Source: Shimwellia blattae DSM 4481 = NBRC 105725 (GTDB lineage Bacteria; Pseudomonadota; Gammaproteobacteria; Enterobacterales; Enterobacteriaceae). Taken from it: 64,000 bases of DNA. The translations under genes were made by a program, and so were the position numbers. The stretch covers positions 558,001 to 622,000 of the forward strand of contig NC_017910.1 of assembly GCF_000262305.1 (NCBI RefSeq), given 5' to 3'. This document shows, one piece after another, positions 9,553 through 19,249 of the stretch (the stretch's first letter is position 1; each line of letters begins with the position of its first letter). The notes under the pieces were generated by a model, which saw nothing but the letters and a program-made list of their open reading frames with translations, had not been told where the DNA came from and did not search any database.

Positions 9553-10713
9553 TTACCCGGTGAAGGTGTGCGGGTAGAAGCGCGACAGATCCTGGGTGAT
9601 CAGCGCGCGATCTTCGCGGATCCCTATCCCGGCGGCTTTATCGTTAATAAGCCAGCTGCCTATCAGGGTGTAGCTGTCGCCAAACTTCGGCAGCGGGTGG
9701 AACTGCTGCACAATATAGCCCTCTTCCCCGTAGGGGCCGTCTACCTCGGCTATCGGGGTGCCGTTTTCAATGATTTTAATATTGGCCCCTTCCCGGGAAA
9801 ACAGCGGTTTTACCACGTATTTGTCCATGGTCGGGTGCTCTGCGTCGGCAAACCAGGCCGGTAACAGGTTGGGGTGGTCCGGGAACATTTCCCACAGCAG
9901 CGGCAGCAGGGCTTTGTTCGAAATAATGCTTTTCCAGGCCGGTTCCAGCCAGCGCACGCCAGCGTCTTCCAGCTTGGTGGAGAACATTTCGCGCAGCATA
10001 AATTCCCAGGGGTAGAGCTTAAACAGGTTGCTGATGACCTGATCCTGCAGATCGGTAAACTGGCCCTTTTCGCCAAGGCCGATGTCGTCAATATACAGGA
10101 ATTCGTTTGCCACTCCGGCTTCGGCAGCGCAGTCCTGGAGATACTGAATAGTGCCCCTGTCTTCAACCGTGTCCCGGCAGCAGGTAAAGTGCAGCAGGTT
10201 AAAACCATGGTGCTCTTTTAGTTGCGCAAAGCGCGCGATCAGTTGTTCCTGCAGGCTGTTAAACTGATCGCTGTCGGGGGGAAGGTTTCCGCTGGCTATC
10301 TGATCTTCCAGCCAGATCCACTGAAAGAAGGCCGCCTCGTACAGAGAGGTGGGGGTATCGGCGTTATTTTCCAGCAGTTTAGGCTCACCGGTGCCGTCCC
10401 ACGCCAGATCAAGGCGTGAATAGAGCGAAGGCTGGTGGGTTTTCCACGACTGGCGCACAAACTCCCAGGTGTGCTTCGGGATACAAAAGCGCGCCATCAG
10501 CGCGTCACTGGCGACCACGCGATCAACAACCTGCAGGCACATCTGGTGCAGCTCTTCGGTGACCGTTTCCAGCTTGTCAATCTGCGCCGGGCTGAAGCGG
10601 TAATAGGCATCTTCACACCAGTAGGGTTCCCCGTACATGGTGTGAAAATTAAAACCATACTCTGTGGCTTTGTCGCGCCAGTCCGGGCGCTCTGTTATTG
10701 CAATACGTTCCAT
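9553..10713 (-). CDS. ygiC: Glutathionylspermidine-synthase-like ATP-grasp protein YgiC
   Basis: Related to the synthetase domain of glutathionylspermidine synthase and expected to form an ATP-dependent amide bond, but its substrate is not established. Length is 386 residues, equal to E. coli YgiC. The C-terminal ATP-grasp part shows KPLFSREGANI and the terminal GIREDRALITQDLSRFYPH. It lies 3 bp downstream of ygiB, so the two are co-transcribed; the ygiB-ygiC pair is conserved next to tolC in enterics. Confidence 0.93.
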   Translation of the reverse strand: MERIAITERPDWRDKATEYGFNFHTMYGEPYWCEDAYYRFSPAQIDKLETVTEELHQMCLQVVDRVVASDALMARFCIPKHTWEFVRQSWKTHQPSLYSRLDLAWDGTGEPKLLENNADTPTSLYEAAFFQWIWLEDQIASGNLPPDSDQFNSLQEQLIARFAQLKEHHGFNLLHFTCCRDTVEDRGTIQYLQDCAAEAGVANEFLYIDDIGLGEKGQFTDLQDQVISNLFKLYPWEFMLREMFSTKLEDAGVRWLEPAWKSIISNKALLPLLWEMFPDHPNLLPAWFADAEHPTMDKYVVKPLFSREGANIKIIENGTPIAEVDGPYGEEGYIVQQFHPLPKFGDSYTLIGSWLINDKAAGIGIREDRALITQDLSRFYPHTFTG

Positions 10714-10716
10714 TGA

Positions 10717-11373
10717 TTAACCGCCCATTGAACGGTGGCTGGTGCCGCTGGCGCTGCGCTGCATGGTGGACTGCTTCGCAACAGACTCGCCAAAGCCGCC
10801 GCGGGTCACGGTAGTGGTGGTGGCCGGTTTCGGGGCCATGGCGGTTTTGGGCACGTTCATGGTGCGCCCCGGGGTGGCGGCCCCGTAGTTTTTACCGCTG
10901 GCGTCCGTATAGCGGCCATAGGCCGGGCTGTTCGGGTTTTTCGAGGAGAACAGCGGCTGCTGGGCAAAGCCTGCGCCGCCGCCCATCATGCGGCCCATCA
11001 TGTAGCCGGCCATCAGTGGCATCCAGAAGCTGCCGCCGCTGGAGGACTCTGCCGCCATGCCAGCCTGAGCAGGGGCCTGCTGGCACTGGCCTTCGCCAAA
11101 TTCCGCAATGCAGTCTTCCCGGGTGGCGTATTTCGGCGCGGTGCGCTCCGCTTCTTTTATGGCGTTGTTATAAGCGGTAGTACATTCGGCACTTTTGCCC
11201 GGGTTTGCCTGGGAGCAGTCATCCGCATTCTGGTAAAGAGAGACGGTTTCGTCAGATTTTTCGCACCCGGCCAGCATAAATACAGCCGTTACCGCCAATG
11301 CGACAGGGGTGAGGTGGCGCGCATTCCAGCTTTTGCGGAATGTCGCGTGATTGATGTGTTTTGTCCTTTTCAT
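10717..11373 (-). CDS. ygiB: UPF0441 family lipoprotein-like protein YgiB
   Basis: Function unknown; conserved partner of ygiC. The 218-residue product begins MKRTKHINHATFRKSWNARHL and continues with a hydrophobic stretch ending in VFMLAGCEKS, which looks like a lipobox with Cys near residue 36. The C-terminal half is rich in Gly, Met, Thr and Ser and contains MAGYMMGRMMGGGAGF. The open frame extends upstream to 11667, but the ATG at 11373, preceded by GGGAACCTGAC, matches E. coli. A terminator separates it from tolC, although tolC-ygiBC co-transcription by readthrough is known in E. coli. Confidence 0.92.
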   Translation of the reverse strand: MKRTKHINHATFRKSWNARHLTPVALAVTAVFMLAGCEKSDETVSLYQNADDCSQANPGKSAECTTAYNNAIKEAERTAPKYATREDCIAEFGEGQCQQAPAQAGMAAESSSGGSFWMPLMAGYMMGRMMGGGAGFAQQPLFSSKNPNSPAYGRYTDASGKNYGAATPGRTMNVPKTAMAPKPATTTTVTRGGFGESVAKQSTMQRSASGTSHRSMGG

Positions 11374-11512
11374 GTCAGGTTCCCGGCCCAGTGGTGATTC
11401 AAAAACAGCAAGAGCTGTCAGAATAGGTGATAGGTGGTGGAAATTGAAGCGGTGAGTGGGCCGGGGGGACGCATCTTTACGTTGCCTTACGATCCGGCTC
11501 GCAAACCGCAAA

Positions 11513-11544
11513 TATAAAAAAGGCGTGCCCGGCACGCCTTTTAT
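11513..11544 (-). terminator. Terminator downstream of tolC
   Basis: Read on the minus strand, AAAGGCGTGCC / GGCACGCCTTT forms an 11-bp hairpin followed by a TTTTTTATATTT run, 17 bp past the tolC stop. Confidence 0.8.
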
Positions 11545-11560
11545 GCTCAGCGGGCGAAGA

Positions 11561-12967
11561 TCACTGTAGCGGTACGTTCGCCATGCGTTCGGCTGCGGCG
11601 TCCTGCGCTTCGTTAAGCGGGGCGACCACATCCGGCGTGGTGGACACCGGTTTACCCAGGGTGTCATTCAGCGCAACCAGATCCTGCTCGTTCAGCGTAC
11701 CCAGCGCGGATTTAATATTCAGCTGGTTGATAAGGTAGGTGTAGCGGGCGTTGGCCAGCTGCTGTTTGGCGTTATACAGCGTGGTGGTGGCATTGAGCAC
11801 ATCCACAATGGTACGCGTACCCACGGAGTAGCCCGCTTCCATCGCATCCAGAGAGCTCTGGGCCGAGACCACAGTCTGTTTGTATGCGTTAATGCTGCTG
11901 ACTGAGGCGTTCACGTTGTTATAAGACGAACGCACGTTCTGAACCACGCTGCGGTGGGCGGATTCCAACTGCTCACTGGCGCCGACAAACGCATACTGAG
12001 CCTGTTTCACCTGGGAGGTTACCGAACCACCAGAGTAGATAGGCAGTGAGAAGTTCAGGCCAATCTGGTTCTGACCCACAATGCTGTCACGGGAACCTTC
12101 GGCAATCGCTTTGTGGTTATAGTCGCTATTGGTTATCCCGGTGGAGGCGGTCAGCCCCACGGTTGGCAGGTGGCCGTCCTGGGCATAGCGGATTTGCTCG
12201 CGGGCCAGATCCTGGCTCAGGCGGGCCTGTAACAGAGACAAGTTACGCTTCTCAGCCTCTTTCAGCAGGGCGGTAACCGGCTCTGCGCGGTTGGTTTTAA
12301 AACCGTCCACATTCAGCGCCGCCAGCTGCGGATAGTAATTACCAGTCACCTGGCGCAGGGCTTCCACTGCGTTATCCAGATTGTTACGGGCGGTCACTTC
12401 GTCTGCCAGCACGCTATCATACTGGGCGCGGGCGTTCTGCACGTCGGTAATGGCTACCAGGCCTACGTTAAAGCGCTGTGATGTCTGATCTAACTGGCGG
12501 TAGATAGCCTGTTTTTGCGCTTCCGTATAGGAGAGGGTATCAATGGCGTTCAGAACGTTAAAATAGGCCGTGGCGGTGTTGAGGATCAGCGTTTGCTGAT
12601 CGGTCTGATAACTGACATCCTGGATCCCGGCGCTTTTTTCCTGCAAGGTCAGGGCGCGCCATTTGGACATATCGAAGATAGTCTGGGTCAGTGACAGAGA
12701 GCCGCTGGTCGTATTAGAATTCATGCCCGATCTGTCACGATAGCCATTATTATAAGTATAATCGGCACCCAAACCGAGCTGAGGCAGCAGGGGACTGCGG
12801 GCTTCGTTAATTTTCTCAAAAGCAGCATCGCGGTCCGCAGCCGATTTACGCAGGTCCGGGTTGCTCACGCGTGCCTGCTGATAAACCTGTAACAGGTTCT
12901 CTGCCTGGCTCATGGAACTGAATCCTGCCAGACTCAGCCCGATAAGTAGTGGGAGCAGTTTCTTCAT
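11561..12967 (-). CDS. tolC: Outer membrane efflux channel TolC
   Basis: Trimeric outer-membrane exit duct for AcrAB-type pumps and type I secretion. It has a Sec signal peptide (residues 1 to about 22, ending SMSQA before ENLLQVYQQ) and the two structural repeats typical of the family, each with long coiled-coil helices (LRKSAADRDAAFEKINEARSP and the later LESAHRSVVQNVRSS). At 468 residues it is about 25 shorter than E. coli TolC; the missing part is the dispensable periplasmic C-terminal tail. Two start codons are six bases apart; the inner ATG at 12967 is spaced correctly from AAGGA, so it was chosen over 12973. Confidence 0.96.
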   Translation of the reverse strand: MKKLLPLLIGLSLAGFSSMSQAENLLQVYQQARVSNPDLRKSAADRDAAFEKINEARSPLLPQLGLGADYTYNNGYRDRSGMNSNTTSGSLSLTQTIFDMSKWRALTLQEKSAGIQDVSYQTDQQTLILNTATAYFNVLNAIDTLSYTEAQKQAIYRQLDQTSQRFNVGLVAITDVQNARAQYDSVLADEVTARNNLDNAVEALRQVTGNYYPQLAALNVDGFKTNRAEPVTALLKEAEKRNLSLLQARLSQDLAREQIRYAQDGHLPTVGLTASTGITNSDYNHKAIAEGSRDSIVGQNQIGLNFSLPIYSGGSVTSQVKQAQYAFVGASEQLESAHRSVVQNVRSSYNNVNASVSSINAYKQTVVSAQSSLDAMEAGYSVGTRTIVDVLNATTTLYNAKQQLANARYTYLINQLNIKSALGTLNEQDLVALNDTLGKPVSTTPDVVAPLNEAQDAAAERMANVPLQ

Positions 12968-13177
12968 TTGCATTCCTTGTTGTGAAGCAAAAATTTTTGT
13001 TAGCGCTGACAAGAGCCCAAAATGATCGTCAATTCTAGCAGAACCCACCCGCGGTTGAAGTTGACCTTGTGTGCCATGGTGTAGGTTTATCTGGTTAATT
13101 TATCTCACTTCCTGCGTATGGCGGACGAAAATCGTGAAAATCGCACCTCTCATCACAATAGCAGGCAGGACAAAATC

Positions 13178-13813
13178 ATGACGAATAAATCACAGGCTCC
13201 CATAGTGACACTGACTGAAAATGATGTAGAAATTATTGCACGGGAAACGCTGTACAGTGGTTTTTTTTCTCTGGAGTTGTACCGTTTTCGCCACCGGCTT
13301 TTCAATGGTGAAATGAGCGGCGAAGTGCGGCGGGAAATTTTAGAGCGCGGCCATGCGGTGGCGCTGCTACCCTTTGACCCGGTGCAGGATAAAGTTGTGC
13401 TGATTGAGCAAATCCGCATTGCCGCACTGGAAACCAGCCCCACCCCGTGGTTGCTGGAGATGGTCGCCGGTATGATTGAACCGGGCGAGTCCCTTGAGCA
13501 TGTGGCGCGCCGGGAATCCATGGAAGAAGCTGGCCTGAAGGTGGGGCGGATTAAACCCGTGCACAGTTATCTGGCAAGCCCGGGAGGCACCACCGAAAGA
13601 ACATATATTCTGGCTGGTGAAGTGGATGCCACCAGTGCCCATGGGATCCATGGCCTGGCGGATGAAAACGAAGATATTCGGGTTCATGTGGTGAGCCGGG
13701 AGCAGGCTTACCAGTGGGTAGAAGAGGGGAAAATTGACAACGCGGCGTCGGTAATTGCCCTGCAGTGGCTGCAATTACACCACGAGGCCCTGAGAAAAGA
13801 GTGGGACCACTAA
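13178..13813 (+). CDS. nudF: ADP-ribose pyrophosphatase (Nudix)
   Basis: Hydrolyses ADP-ribose and ADP-sugars to AMP and the sugar phosphate. The Nudix box is complete near residues 98-120 (G-x5-E-x7-RE-x2-EE-x-G), seen as GMIEPGES followed by RRESMEEAGL. The 211 residues align along their length with E. coli NudF (209). ATG at 13178 follows GGCAGGA; an earlier in-frame ATG at 13118 lacks a ribosome site. First gene of nudF-yqiB-cpdA-yqiA-parE, with tolC divergent. Confidence 0.96.
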   Translation: MTNKSQAPIVTLTENDVEIIARETLYSGFFSLELYRFRHRLFNGEMSGEVRREILERGHAVALLPFDPVQDKVVLIEQIRIAALETSPTPWLLEMVAGMIEPGESLEHVARRESMEEAGLKVGRIKPVHSYLASPGGTTERTYILAGEVDATSAHGIHGLADENEDIRVHVVSREQAYQWVEEGKIDNAASVIALQWLQLHHEALRKEWDH

Positions 13814-13815
13814 AA

Positions 13816-14238
13816 ATGAAGCGCTATACACCTGACTTTCCAGAAATGATGCGACTGTGTGAGACAAACTTTGCACAATTACGCCGCCTGCTGCCCCGTG
13901 GCGATGTACCAGGTGAAACGGTAAATTATCAGGTAAATAATGCGCGATATCGATTAACTATTCTGGAGTCTACCCGCTACACTACGCTGGTGGAAATTGA
14001 GCAGACGGCGCCTGACACCAGCTACTGGAGCCTGCCGTCAATGACTGTCCGGCTGTATCATGATGCGATGGTCGCGGAAGTGTGTTCAACTAAACAGATC
14101 TTTCGTTTTAAAGCACGGTATGATTATCCTAATAAAAAGTTGCATCAACGCGACGAGAAACATCAGATTAACCAGTTTCTTGCGGACTGGTTGCGCTATT
14201 GCCTGGCGCATGGAGCGATGGCAGTTCCGGTTTGTTAG
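13816..14238 (+). CDS. yqiB: DUF1249 family protein YqiB
   Basis: Function unknown, conserved in gammaproteobacteria between nudF and cpdA. The 140-residue product starts MKRYTPDFPEMMRLCETNF and contains the typical SYWSLPSMTVRLYHDA and KHQINQFLADWL segments. It begins 2 bp after the nudF stop, so translation is probably coupled. No signal peptide or membrane segment is seen. Confidence 0.93.
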   Translation: MKRYTPDFPEMMRLCETNFAQLRRLLPRGDVPGETVNYQVNNARYRLTILESTRYTTLVEIEQTAPDTSYWSLPSMTVRLYHDAMVAEVCSTKQIFRFKARYDYPNKKLHQRDEKHQINQFLADWLRYCLAHGAMAVPVC

Positions 14239-14262
14239 CGTTGTGAAACCTAAGGACACCAT

Positions 14263-15090
14263 TTGGAAAGCCTGTTAAACCTTTCTGTTGCTGGTGGGGC
14301 CAGCATCAGGATCTTGCAAATTACCGATACCCACCTGTTTGCAGGGAAAAATGAAACCTTGCTGGGGGTGAAAACCTGGGACAGCTATCAGGCTGTTCTG
14401 CAGGCGATTCACCGCCAGGCAAAAGAGTACGACCTTATTGTTGCCACCGGGGATCTGGCCCAGGACCACTCCCTGCAGGCGTATTACCACTTTGCCGAAG
14501 GCGTTGCCCCCTTCGGGCTGCCCTGCGTCTGGCTACCCGGTAACCACGATTTCCAGCCCGCCATGTACAGTGCCTTACAGGAAGCGGGGATCTCTGCCGC
14601 CAAACGGGTGATTGCCGGGGACCACTGGCAAATCGTCCTGCTGGACAGCCAGGTCTTTGGCGTTCCCCACGGCGAGCTGAGCGAATACCAGCTGGAGTGG
14701 CTGGATCGCGCCCTGGCGCAGGAGCCTGACCGCCATACCCTGTTACTGCTGCACCATCACCCGTTACCGGCTGGGTGCAGCTGGCTTGACCAGCACAGCC
14801 TGCGTAACGCCGGGGCGCTGGATGACGTCTTACGCCGCCACCCGCAGGTCAGAACTCTGCTGTGCGGGCATATTCATCAGGAGCTGGATGCCCAGTGGAA
14901 TAATCTGCGGGTGCTGGCGACTCCGTCGACCAGCGTTCAGTTTAAACCTCACTGCACCAACTTTACGCTGGATACCATCCCCCCGGGGTGGCGCTGGCTG
15001 CAGCTGCATCCTGATGGGACACTAACCACTGAAGTGTGCCGGATCGACGGCATGCAGTTCAGTCCGGATACGGAATCTGAAGGTTACTGA
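14263..15090 (+). CDS. cpdA: 3',5'-cyclic AMP phosphodiesterase
   Basis: Breaks down cAMP to AMP and so tunes CRP-dependent transcription. It is a calcineurin-type metallophosphoesterase, with metal-site motifs in order: DTHLF near residue 22, GDLAQD near 66, GNHDF near 96, HHHP near 165 and GHIHQE near 205. Length 275 matches E. coli. The start is TTG at 14263, as in E. coli CpdA, preceded by AAGGACACC. Its stop overlaps the yqiA start in a TGATG junction. Confidence 0.96.
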   Translation: MESLLNLSVAGGASIRILQITDTHLFAGKNETLLGVKTWDSYQAVLQAIHRQAKEYDLIVATGDLAQDHSLQAYYHFAEGVAPFGLPCVWLPGNHDFQPAMYSALQEAGISAAKRVIAGDHWQIVLLDSQVFGVPHGELSEYQLEWLDRALAQEPDRHTLLLLHHHPLPAGCSWLDQHSLRNAGALDDVLRRHPQVRTLLCGHIHQELDAQWNNLRVLATPSTSVQFKPHCTNFTLDTIPPGWRWLQLHPDGTLTTEVCRIDGMQFSPDTESEGY

Positions 15091-15665
15091 TGTCAACGCT
15101 GCTCTATCTGCACGGGTTTAACAGTTCCCCCCGCTCGGCGAAGGCCACCTTACTGAAGCAGTGGCTGGCGGAGCATCATCCCCACATTGAGATGGTTATC
15201 CCCCAGCTACCGCCTTATCCGGCCCAGGCGGCAGAAATGCTGGAGGGCATCGTACTGGAGCACGGCGGAGAGGATTTAGGCATTGTCGGCTCCTCCCTCG
15301 GGGGCTATTACGCCACCTGGCTTTCCCAGTGTTTTGTGGTGCCCGCCGTGGTGGTCAACCCGGCAGTACGGCCATTTGATTTACTGGCAGACTACCTGGG
15401 TGAGAACCGGAACCCCTACACCGGCCAGCAATATGTGTTAGAGTCACGCCATATTTACGATCTGAAAGTGATGCAAATTGACCCGCTGGAATCGCCGGAT
15501 CTTATCTGGCTGTTACAACAAACCGGGGATGAAGTGCTGGATTACCGCCAGGCGGTGGACTACTACTCCGCCTGTCGCCAGACGGTGGAAGCGGGTGGAA
15601 ACCACGCCTTTGCAGGCTTCGAAGATCATTTCCCACAGATTGTCGATTTTCTGGGGCTGTATTAA
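15090..15665 (+). CDS. yqiA: Esterase-like protein YqiA
   Basis: Small alpha/beta-hydrolase fold protein with esterase activity reported for the E. coli homologue. The nucleophile elbow GSSLGGYYA lies near residues 70-78 and the catalytic His is probably in GGNHAFAGFED near 171. 191 residues against 193 in E. coli. The start codon overlaps the cpdA stop by one base; parE begins 44 bp downstream. Confidence 0.94.
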   Translation: MSTLLYLHGFNSSPRSAKATLLKQWLAEHHPHIEMVIPQLPPYPAQAAEMLEGIVLEHGGEDLGIVGSSLGGYYATWLSQCFVVPAVVVNPAVRPFDLLADYLGENRNPYTGQQYVLESRHIYDLKVMQIDPLESPDLIWLLQQTGDEVLDYRQAVDYYSACRQTVEAGGNHAFAGFEDHFPQIVDFLGLY

Positions 15666-15709
15666 ACCCCCGGTACGGCGCTCTGTTTTGCTATCTGAAT
15701 GAATACACC

Positions 15710-17602
15710 ATGACGCAATCATATAACGCGGATGCCATTGAGGTACTCACCGGGCTTGAGCCTGTTCGCCGCCGCCCGGGGATGTACACGGATACCACCA
15801 GACCAAACCATCTGGGCCAGGAAGTTATCGATAACAGCGTGGATGAAGCGCTGGCGGGCCACGCGAAGCGGGTAGATGTTATTCTGCACGCGGATCAGTC
15901 ACTGGAGGTCATTGACGACGGGCGCGGCATGCCGGTGGATATCCACCCGGAAGAGGGCGTACCGGCCATTGAGCTGATCCTCTGCCGCCTGCACGCCGGG
16001 GGCAAGTTCTCCAATAAAAACTATCAGTTTTCCGGGGGGTTGCACGGTGTCGGGATCTCGGTCGTTAACGCCCTGTCTAAGCGGGTCGAGGTAAAAGTGC
16101 GCCGCGACGGTCAGGTCTATGCCATGGCCTTTGAAAACGGCGACAAAGTGGAAGATCTCACCGTCACCGGCACCTGCGGCAAACGCAACACCGGCACCAG
16201 CGTACACTTCTGGCCGGATGAAACCTTCTTCGACAGCCCGCGCTTTTCGGTCTCGCGCATGAGCCACCTGCTCAAAGCGAAAGCGGTGCTGTGCCCCGGG
16301 GTGGAAATCACCTTCACGGATAAAGTCAACAATACCGAACAGCGCTGGTGCTACCAGGACGGCCTGAACGACTATCTGAGCGAGGCAGTAAACGGCCTGT
16401 TCACTGTGCCGGAAAAACCGTTTGTCGGCACCTTCAGCGGCGAGAGCGACGCTATCGACTGGGCGCTGCTGTGGCTGCCGGAAGGCGGCGAGCTGCTCAC
16501 CGAAAGCTATGTCAACCTGATCCCCACCATGCTCGGGGGCACCCACGTTAACGGGCTGCGCCAGGGGCTGCTGGACGGGATCCGCGAGTTCTGTGAATTC
16601 CGCAATCTGCTGCCGCGCGGGGTTAAGCTCTCGGCTGATGATATCTGGGAGCGCTGTAGCTATGTGTTGTCGGTAAAAATGCAGGATCCGCAGTTCGCCG
16701 GGCAGACCAAAGAGCGCCTCTCCTCGCGCCAGTGCGCGGCCTTTGTCTCCGGGGTGGTGAAAGATGCCTTTAGCCTGTGGCTGAACCAGAACGTTCAGGC
16801 GGCAGAGCAACTGGCGGAAATGGCGATTGCCAGCGCCCAGCGTCGCCTGCGCGCAGCCAAAAAAGTGGTGCGTAAAAAGCTCACCAGCGGCCCGGCACTG
16901 CCCGGCAAGCTGGCCGACTGTACCGCCCAGGATTTACAGCGCACGGAGCTGTTTCTGGTGGAAGGGGACTCCGCAGGCGGCTCTGCCAAACAGGCCCGTG
17001 ACCGGGAGTACCAGGCCATTATGCCGCTGAAGGGGAAGATCCTGAACACCTGGGAAGTCTCTTCCGACGAGGTGCTGGCCTCCCAGGAGGTGCACGATAT
17101 CTCCGTGGCGCTGGGTATTGATCCGGACAGTGACGATCTCAGCCAGCTGCGCTACGGGAAAATCTGCATTCTCGCGGATGCCGACTCAGACGGTCTGCAC
17201 ATCGCGACACTGTTGTGCGCGCTGTTTGTGCGCCACTTCCGGGCGCTGGTCAAAGGGGGCCATGTCTATGTGGCCATGCCGCCGCTCTACCGTATCGACC
17301 TGGGTAAAGAGGTCTATTACGCGCTGGATGAGAACGAAAAAGACGGCGTGCTGGAGCAGCTCAAACGCAAGAAGGGCAAACCCGGCGTGCAGCGCTTTAA
17401 AGGGCTGGGCGAGATGAACCCGATGCAGCTGCGCGAAACCACGCTGGATCCGAATACCCGCCGCCTGGTGCAGCTGACCATTAATGATGATGATGACGCC
17501 AAAACCCTGGCGGTCATGGATATGCTGCTGGCGAAAAAGCGCTCTGAAGATCGGCGCAACTGGCTGCAGGAGAAGGGCGACCTGGCAGATATTGAAGTCT
17601 GA
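15710..17602 (+). CDS. parE: DNA topoisomerase IV subunit B
   Basis: ATPase subunit of the type IIA enzyme that decatenates daughter chromosomes, working with ParC. Seen in order: the GHKL ATPase with GLEPVRRRPGMYTD near residue 15 and GGLHGVGISVVNAL near 110, the transducer domain, and the TOPRIM domain with EGDSAGGSAKQ near 418 and DADSDGLHI near 490. The 630-residue length equals E. coli ParE. A strong terminator follows. Confidence 0.98.
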   Translation: MTQSYNADAIEVLTGLEPVRRRPGMYTDTTRPNHLGQEVIDNSVDEALAGHAKRVDVILHADQSLEVIDDGRGMPVDIHPEEGVPAIELILCRLHAGGKFSNKNYQFSGGLHGVGISVVNALSKRVEVKVRRDGQVYAMAFENGDKVEDLTVTGTCGKRNTGTSVHFWPDETFFDSPRFSVSRMSHLLKAKAVLCPGVEITFTDKVNNTEQRWCYQDGLNDYLSEAVNGLFTVPEKPFVGTFSGESDAIDWALLWLPEGGELLTESYVNLIPTMLGGTHVNGLRQGLLDGIREFCEFRNLLPRGVKLSADDIWERCSYVLSVKMQDPQFAGQTKERLSSRQCAAFVSGVVKDAFSLWLNQNVQAAEQLAEMAIASAQRRLRAAKKVVRKKLTSGPALPGKLADCTAQDLQRTELFLVEGDSAGGSAKQARDREYQAIMPLKGKILNTWEVSSDEVLASQEVHDISVALGIDPDSDDLSQLRYGKICILADADSDGLHIATLLCALFVRHFRALVKGGHVYVAMPPLYRIDLGKEVYYALDENEKDGVLEQLKRKKGKPGVQRFKGLGEMNPMQLRETTLDPNTRRLVQLTINDDDDAKTLAVMDMLLAKKRSEDRRNWLQEKGDLADIEV

Positions 17603-17627
17603 TCGCGCCTGAAAGAGCAATGCTGTA

Positions 17628-17657
17628 ACGGCTTCCCCTGTGGGAAGCCGTTTTTTT
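17628..17657 (+). terminator. Terminator of parE
   Basis: ACGGCTTCCC / GGGAAGCCGT hairpin with a short loop followed by TTTTTTTA, 25 bp after the parE stop. Confidence 0.85.
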
Positions 17658-17744
17658 ATGCTCCGGCAACGGGCGGCCTGTTTGGGGAGTCTGAATGTAT
17701 CGTATACACTAGGTCAATTCCTGATATGAGCACCGTACTTCTTT

Positions 17745-19232
17745 ATGTATCCGACACGTTATAGTGAGTTACGGCAGAAGATCTCCCGGGGCCGGGTGAT
17801 CACCCACTTTTGCAGTTTCCTGGTTTTTTTATACAGCTTCTCCATGTTTCCCCCCATGCTGGTGGCTTTACTGGATAAAGACCGCAGCTTTTTTATCTTT
17901 CTGGCTACCTTCGGTATCTGCTTTTGCGGCGGCGGCCTGGCCTTTCTCGCGACTCGGGGTAATGATCTGGAGTTGAAAACCCGGGATGGCTTTGTCGTTA
18001 TCGTGATGTTCTGGCTGCTGTTTTCGCTGATCAGCGCCATGCCGCTGGCAATGGATGATGCCCTGAATCTCACCCTGGCCAGCGCGCTGTTTGAGGGGGT
18101 CTCCGGCATCACGACCACCGGTGCTACGGTGATAAACGATGTCGGCGCACTCCCCAGAGCCATGCTGTATTATCGCGCCCAGCTTAATTTCCTGGGCGGG
18201 TTAGGGGTTATTGTGCTGGCCGTGGCGGTATTGCCCCTGCTGGGGGTGGGCGGGATGAAGCTGTATCAGTCTGAAATGCCCGGCCCCCTGAAAGAAGAGC
18301 GCCTGACCCCGCGCATTGCCGACACCAGTCGCAGCCTGTGGCTCACTTATTCGATACTCGGGCTCTGCTGTATGCTGGCCTATATGGCCGCAGGCATGAC
18401 CGCGTTCAATGCCCTGTGTCACGCGCTCTCCACGGTCTCTCTGGGGGGATTCTCCACCCACAGCGCCAGCATCGGTTTTTATAACAGTAACGTTGTGGAA
18501 ATGGTTGCCGGGGTATTCTCGCTGCTTTCGGCGGTGAATTTTACCTTATGGTTTGTGGCGTTTTCCCGCCGTTCCCTCAGGCCGTTGCTGCGTAACGCGG
18601 AGCTGCACTTCTTCCTGTCTGTGGTGCTGGTGGTGGTGCTGATCACTGCCTGGCAAGTCTGGCATGTGGGGATGTACAACATACCCGATAGCCTGGTGCA
18701 CGCTTTTTTTCTGGTGAGCTCGGTTATCACGGACAATGGCCTGGCCACCGGGGACTATGCGCAGTGGCCGTCTCATACCATTATGTTCCTGATGGTGATG
18801 AGTTTCTTTGGCGGGTGCGTTGGCTCAACCTGCGGGGGGATCAAAGCGCTGCGCTTTCTGATCCTGTTTAAGCAAAGCCGCCGTGAGCTGCACCAGCTGG
18901 CCCATCCCCGGGCGCAGATTGGGTTGCGCATTGGCGGGGTTATCATTAACGACCGTATTCTCAGCTCAGTATGGAGCTTCTTCTTTCTGTATGTTGGCTT
19001 CAGCATCCTGTTTGTCTGGATCCTGAACATGATGGGCTATGACCTGGTCACGTCATTTGCGACGGTGGCGGCCTGTATTAATAATATGGGGCTGGGGTTT
19101 GGCAGCACAGTCTCATCTTTTGATGTGCTAAACGACGGGGCGAAATATCTGATGTGCCTGGCGATGATCCTCGGGCGGCTGGAAATATTCCCGATCCTGA
19201 TTTTATTTTCCCGCTTCTTCTGGCGTACCTGA
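17745..19232 (+). CDS. trkG: Trk-type potassium uptake protein, TrkG-like
   Basis: Inner-membrane K+ translocating subunit that works with the cytoplasmic TrkA protein. At 495 residues with about ten to twelve hydrophobic segments it has the four pore-loop repeats of the family: SGITTTGATV near 120, STVSLGGFSTHS near 230, ITDNGLATGDY near 330 and INNMGLGFGST near 445. The third loop (TDNGLAT) and FGGCVGSTCGGIK agree with E. coli TrkG better than TrkH. trkG in E. coli K-12 lies in the Rac prophage; here it sits between parE and ygiN with no phage genes beside it. No strong ribosome site precedes the chosen ATG. TrkH is the alternative name. Confidence 0.85.
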   Translation: MYPTRYSELRQKISRGRVITHFCSFLVFLYSFSMFPPMLVALLDKDRSFFIFLATFGICFCGGGLAFLATRGNDLELKTRDGFVVIVMFWLLFSLISAMPLAMDDALNLTLASALFEGVSGITTTGATVINDVGALPRAMLYYRAQLNFLGGLGVIVLAVAVLPLLGVGGMKLYQSEMPGPLKEERLTPRIADTSRSLWLTYSILGLCCMLAYMAAGMTAFNALCHALSTVSLGGFSTHSASIGFYNSNVVEMVAGVFSLLSAVNFTLWFVAFSRRSLRPLLRNAELHFFLSVVLVVVLITAWQVWHVGMYNIPDSLVHAFFLVSSVITDNGLATGDYAQWPSHTIMFLMVMSFFGGCVGSTCGGIKALRFLILFKQSRRELHQLAHPRAQIGLRIGGVIINDRILSSVWSFFFLYVGFSILFVWILNMMGYDLVTSFATVAACINNMGLGFGSTVSSFDVLNDGAKYLMCLAMILGRLEIFPILILFSRFFWRT

Positions 19233-19249
19233 CAGCAGTTGTGAAGATC

